This document shows positions 5,051-7,877 of a stretch of DNA of 7,877 nucleotides, piece by piece. The DNA is taken from contig JAATFK010000010.1 in assembly GCA_015655225.1 (NCBI GenBank), forward strand, positions 1 to 7,877, read 5' to 3'. Positions within the stretch are counted from its first letter, which is position 1, and each line of letters starts with the position of its first letter. Origin of the DNA: Solirubrobacterales bacterium. GTDB lineage: Bacteria > Actinomycetota > Thermoleophilia > Solirubrobacterales > Solirubrobacteraceae. The notes beneath the pieces are model-generated. The model saw only the letters and a list, made by a program, of their open reading frames with translations. It had not been told where the DNA came from and did not search any database. The translations under genes were made by a program, and so were the position numbers.

Positions 5051-7385
5051 AGGCGAGCCGCAGGGCGAGGCTGACCTTCTCCTCGCCGACCTGGGCGCCG
5101 CGGTAGACGTCGAACACCTCGGCGCGCGCGAGCAGCGGGCCGCCGGCCTCGCGGACGATCCGCTCGACCTCGCCGGCGGCGAGCGTGTCGGGCACGACGA
5201 CGGCGAGATCCTGCCGCACCTCGGGGAAGCTCGTGTAGTCGGCGTAGGCGACCGGGCCCGGCGCGGCGGCCGCGATCGCGTCGAGGTCCAGCTCGAACGC
5301 GGCGACACGTCCCAGCTCCCACTCGGCCGCGATCGCCGGGTGCAGCTCGCCGAGCCAGCCGATGCGCGACTCGCTCCCGGCGGGATCGCTCGCGAGGATC
5401 GCCGCGCTGCGCCCGGGATGCAGGAAGGGCTCGCTCGCCGCCTCGACCCGCAGCGGGACGCGGAGCTGCGCGGAGAGCAGCTCGAGCACGCCCTTGGCGG
5501 CGAAGAAGTCGGCCTCCGGCGGCTGCGACTCGCGCCAGGTGGCGGGACGCGCGGCGCCGGTCAGCAGCGCCGCGAGGTGGTGGGGCTCGGCGGGGCGGGC
5601 GCTCCCGCCATCGGAGGCGAGGTAGACCGCGCCCGACTCGAACACCTGCACGTCGGCGGTCCCGTGCGTGACGTTGCGGCGCGCGACGTCGAGCAGCGAG
5701 CCGAGCAGCGTCGTGCGCAGCTGGCCCTGGTCGGCCGACATCGGGTTCTCCAGCGCGACCGTCCGGCGGCGCGGGTCGTCCTCCGGCAGCTGCAGGCGGT
5801 CGGCCAGCTCGGGCGGGCTCCAGCTCCACCCCAGCAGCTCGTGCAGGCCGGCGCCGGCGAGCACGTCGGCGGCGCGCCGCCGCAGCTCCTGGCGCGGTGT
5901 CAGGTGCCCCACCGCGCCGCGCCGCAGCGGCAGCGTCGCGGGCAGCTTGTCGACGCCGTCGATCCGCGCCACCTCCTCGACGAGGTCGGCCTCGCGCGTC
6001 ACGTCGGCGCGGCGGAAGTGCGGCACGGTCACGTCGAGGCCATCGTCGGCGTCGGCGACGGTGAAGCCGAGCGCGGTCAGGATCTCGGCGGCGCGCTCGC
6101 GGGGGACGGCGACGCCGAGCAGCCGCCGCACGTACTCGTCGCGCAGCCGGATCGTCGTCGACTCCTCCTCCCACCAGCGGCCGGCGGGGCCGGCGACGTC
6201 GATCGTCCCGGGCGCGACGTGCGCGCCGGCGAGGTCGATCAGCAGCTTGGTGGCGAGCGCGAGTGCCTCGTCGGCGGACTCGGGCGAGAGGCCCTTCTCG
6301 TAGCGGCCCGAGGCCTCGCTGCGGAGCGCGAGCTTGGTCGAGGTGCGCTGGATCGCGGGGCCGTCCCAGCTCGCCGACTCCAGCAGGATCCGGGTCGTGT
6401 CGGCGTGCACCTCGGAGCGGGCGCCGCCCATCACGCCGGCGATCGAGGTCGGGCCGAGCGAGTCGCAGATGACCGTGATGTCGGGGTCGAGCGTGCGCGT
6501 CACGCCGTCGAGCGTCTCGATCGTCTCCCCCGCGCTCGCCTGCCGGACGGTCAGCTGGCCGCCCGCGACGCGGTCGAGGTCGAAGGCGTGGAGCGGCTGG
6601 CTCGTCAGCAGCATCACGTAGTTCGTGATGTCGACCACGTTCGAGATCGGCCGCTGCCCGGCCGCCATCAGACGCGCCTTCAGCCAGGCCGGCGACGGCC
6701 CGATTCTGACGTCGTCGAAGACGCGCGCCTCGAAGCGGGCGCAGCGGTCGGTCTCGATCGCGACGCCGGCCTCGACGGTCGCGCCGCGCGAGCCGGGATC
6801 GTCGAGCCACGGCGGCGGGGCGAGGTCGGCGCCGGTCGCGGCGTGCACCTCGCGGGCGACGCCGTAGACGCCGAGGCAGTCGGGGCGGTTGGGCGTGATC
6901 TCCAGCTCCAGCACCTCGGTCCCGAGCGCGAGCGCCTCGTCGAGCGGCTGCCCGGGCATCAGCTCGTCGGACAGGACCATGATGCCGTCGTGCTCGGCGC
7001 TGATCTCCAGCTCCCGCTCGGACAGGATCATCCCGTTGGAGACGACGCCGCGCAGCTTCGCCTTCTTCAGTCTCGTGCCGTCCGGCATCCGCGCGCCCGG
7101 CTGGACGACCGCGACCGTCAGGCCGGCGGCGACGTTCGGCGCGCCGCAGACGATCTGCGAGGGCTCCTCGCCGCCGATGTCGACCGTGCAGACGCGCAGC
7201 CGGTCGGCGTCGGGATGCTGCTCGGCGCTCAGCACGCGGCCGACGACGAACCCGGCGCCGTCGGCGACGCCGTGGTGCAGCACGCGATCGACCTCGGTGC
7301 CGGTCAGCGCGAGGCGCTCGGCGAGCTGCGCCGCCGTCAGCGACGGTCGCGTGTACTCGTGGAGCCAGTCGAGGGGGACGCGCAT
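5037..7385 (-). CDS. pheT: Phenylalanyl-tRNA synthetase beta chain, apparently cut short by TAG
   Basis: The beta chain pairs with PheS in an alpha2-beta2 enzyme that charges tRNA-Phe. It carries the editing and much of the tRNA-binding surface. Domains in order: a tRNA-binding OB fold at about 40-150 (HPDADRLRVC, QIVCGAPNV, LRGVVSNGMILSERE); a B3/B4 editing region at about 210-395 (RPISNVVDITNYVM at 245-258, HAFDLDRV at 266-273); a B5 domain from about 410 (IRLRDEYVRRLLG); a catalytic-like core at about 490-700; and the FDX-ACB domain from about 717 (YTSFPEVRQDLAVVV). The frame stops at residue 782, after LALRLAFRSP, inside that last domain. Restoring one codon gives 811 residues, a normal family length. 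The ATG at 7385 lies 7 bases after the pheS stop, and the stop itself (TGAGG) supplies the ribosome binding site. pheS and pheT are surely co-transcribed. Confidence 0.95.
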   Translation of the reverse strand: MRVPLDWLHEYTRPSLTAAQLAERLALTGTEVDRVLHHGVADGAGFVVGRVLSAEQHPDADRLRVCTVDIGGEEPSQIVCGAPNVAAGLTVAVVQPGARMPDGTRLKKAKLRGVVSNGMILSERELEISAEHDGIMVLSDELMPGQPLDEALALGTEVLELEITPNRPDCLGVYGVAREVHAATGADLAPPPWLDDPGSRGATVEAGVAIETDRCARFEARVFDDVRIGPSPAWLKARLMAAGQRPISNVVDITNYVMLLTSQPLHAFDLDRVAGGQLTVRQASAGETIETLDGVTRTLDPDITVICDSLGPTSIAGVMGGARSEVHADTTRILLESASWDGPAIQRTSTKLALRSEASGRYEKGLSPESADEALALATKLLIDLAGAHVAPGTIDVAGPAGRWWEEESTTIRLRDEYVRRLLGVAVPRERAAEILTALGFTVADADDGLDVTVPHFRRADVTREADLVEEVARIDGVDKLPATLPLRRGAVGHLTPRQELRRRAADVLAGAGLHELLGWSWSPPELADRLQLPEDDPRRRTVALENPMSADQGQLRTTLLGSLLDVARRNVTHGTADVQVFESGAVYLASDGGSARPAEPHHLAALLTGAARPATWRESQPPEADFFAAKGVLELLSAQLRVPLRVEAASEPFLHPGRSAAILASDPAGSESRIGWLGELHPAIAAEWELGRVAAFELDLDAIAAAAPGPVAYADYTSFPEVRQDLAVVVPDTLAAGEVERIVREAGGPLLARAEVFDVYRGAQVGEEKVSLALRLAFRSP

Positions 7386-7392
7386 CGGAGCC

Positions 7393-7877
7393 TCAGAACT
7401 GCCGCAGGAAGCGGAGGTCGTTGTCGTAGAAGAGCCGCAGGTCGGAGACGCCGTGCTTGAGGAACGCGATCCGCTCGATCCCCATCCCGAAGGCGAAGCC
7501 GGAGATCCGCTCGGGGTCGTAGCCGTGCTCTCTCACGTAGCCGAAGACGTTCGGGTCGACCATCCCGGCGCCGAGGATCTCGATCCAGCTCGTGCCCTTG
7601 CAGAGCGGGCAGCGCGTGCCGGCGGCGGTGATCCCGTCGACGCAGTTGAAGCAGGAGACGTCGACCTCGACGCTCGGCTCGGTGAAGGGGAAGAAGTGCG
7701 GCCGCAGACGCACCTGCCGCTCCTCGCCGACGATCGCCCGCGCGAACGCGCGCAGCGTCCCCTTGAGGTCGGCGAGCGTGATGTCGACGTCGACCGCGAG
7801 CCCCTCGATCTGGTGGCACTGGGGCGTGTGGGTGGCGTCGCTGTCACGCAGGTCGACGCGGCCGAAGACGATGATGA
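7393..7877 (-). CDS. pheS: Phenylalanyl-tRNA synthetase alpha chain, C-terminal 160 residues
   Basis: The catalytic chain activates phenylalanine and attaches it to tRNA-Phe. The 5' half lies beyond the window. Numbering from the first full codon here, [13 protein letters not shown] at 13-25 is the motif 2 region, [13 protein letters not shown] at 61-73 includes the FPF residues of the phenylalanine pocket, [11 protein letters not shown] at 100-110 follows, and motif 3 is GMGIER at 130-135. Four cysteines (75, 78, 89, 92; CFNC and CPLC) form a likely zinc knuckle, seen in one group of bacterial PheS and absent in others. The stop TGA is followed after 7 bases by the pheT ATG. Two points are odd: motif 2 begins GRVDLRD where an aromatic then Arg is usual, and Cys20 stands where Phe is usual (FHQ). 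There is no stop in this frame up to the window edge. Confidence 0.96.
   Translation of the reverse strand, partial: IIVFGRVDLRDSDATHTPQCHQIEGLAVDVDITLADLKGTLRAFARAIVGEERQVRLRPHFFPFTEPSVEVDVSCFNCVDGITAAGTRCPLCKGTSWIEILGAGMVDPNVFGYVREHGYDPERISGFAFGMGIERIAFLKHGVSDLRLFYDNDLRFLRQF

Noticed and set aside
5027..5308. A frameshift explanation for the pheT end, using the minus-strand frame ending at 5027
   Set aside because: The shifted frame gives a Ser/Pro/Arg-rich nonsense end. The unshifted frame has the family motif RTLTDEEV directly after the TAG, so a substitution fits and an indel does not.
4798..6810. A 670-codon minus-strand open frame within pheT and argC
   Set aside because: It is a shifted frame of pheT rich in Arg and Ala, with no recognisable family.
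5340..7460. A 706-codon plus-strand open frame antisense to pheT
   Set aside because: Same compositional artefact: Arg/Gly/Ala-rich, no motif, and opposite a certain gene. Long antisense frames at 1930-2739 and 2763-4178 were dropped for the same reason.
1..7877. Mobile element, phage, CRISPR, RNA gene or defence system
   Set aside because: All sequence is accounted for by seven housekeeping genes on one strand with gaps of 79 bases or less. No repeats, transposase or tRNA-like folds were seen.

Overview
This window is a single run of very GC-rich protein-coding DNA in which every real gene lies on the minus strand. Transcription therefore runs from the high coordinates towards position 1. 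In that order the genes are pheS (3' part only), pheT, argC, argJ, argB, argD and argG (5' part only). The order pheS-pheT-argC-argJ-argB-argD-...-argG is the arrangement known from actinobacteria such as Mycobacterium. The strong G/C preference at third codon positions and the GTG starts also fit an actinobacterium. My guess is a Thermoleophilia/Solirubrobacterales-like lineage, but that placement is inference from impression, not a search.

Layout: positions 7877-7393 hold the C-terminal half of the phenylalanyl-tRNA synthetase alpha chain. Positions 7385-5037 hold the beta chain up to an in-frame TAG, and its apparent lost tail continues to 4950. Positions 4957-1867 hold argC, argJ and argB, joined by stop/start overlaps of 1 to 4 bases. 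argD follows with another 1-base overlap and ends at 719. After 48 bases argG begins at 670 and runs off the window. There is no non-coding stretch longer than 79 bases, and I see no RNA gene, mobile element, CRISPR array, terminator or tandem repeat.

Together argJ, argB, argC and argD supply the acetylated cycle from glutamate to ornithine. ArgJ recycles the acetyl group, ArgB phosphorylates acetylglutamate, ArgC reduces the phosphate and ArgD transaminates the semialdehyde. ArgG acts two steps later on citrulline. The carbamoyltransferase gene argF and the repressor gene argR, which usually sit between argD and argG in actinobacteria, are not here.

The most notable signal is in pheT. The reading frame stops at a TAG inside the conserved C-terminal FDX-ACB domain. 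The same frame then continues for 28 codons with a recognisable domain ending (it begins RTLTDEEV) and closes with a TGA that overlaps the argC start by 8 bases. This looks like one substitution (for example GAG to TAG) rather than a frameshift. It could be a sequencing error, a recent nonsense mutation or a read-through stop. Near the window edge, PheS motif 2 also departs from the family pattern. The two anomalies together make base-call quality the first thing to check.
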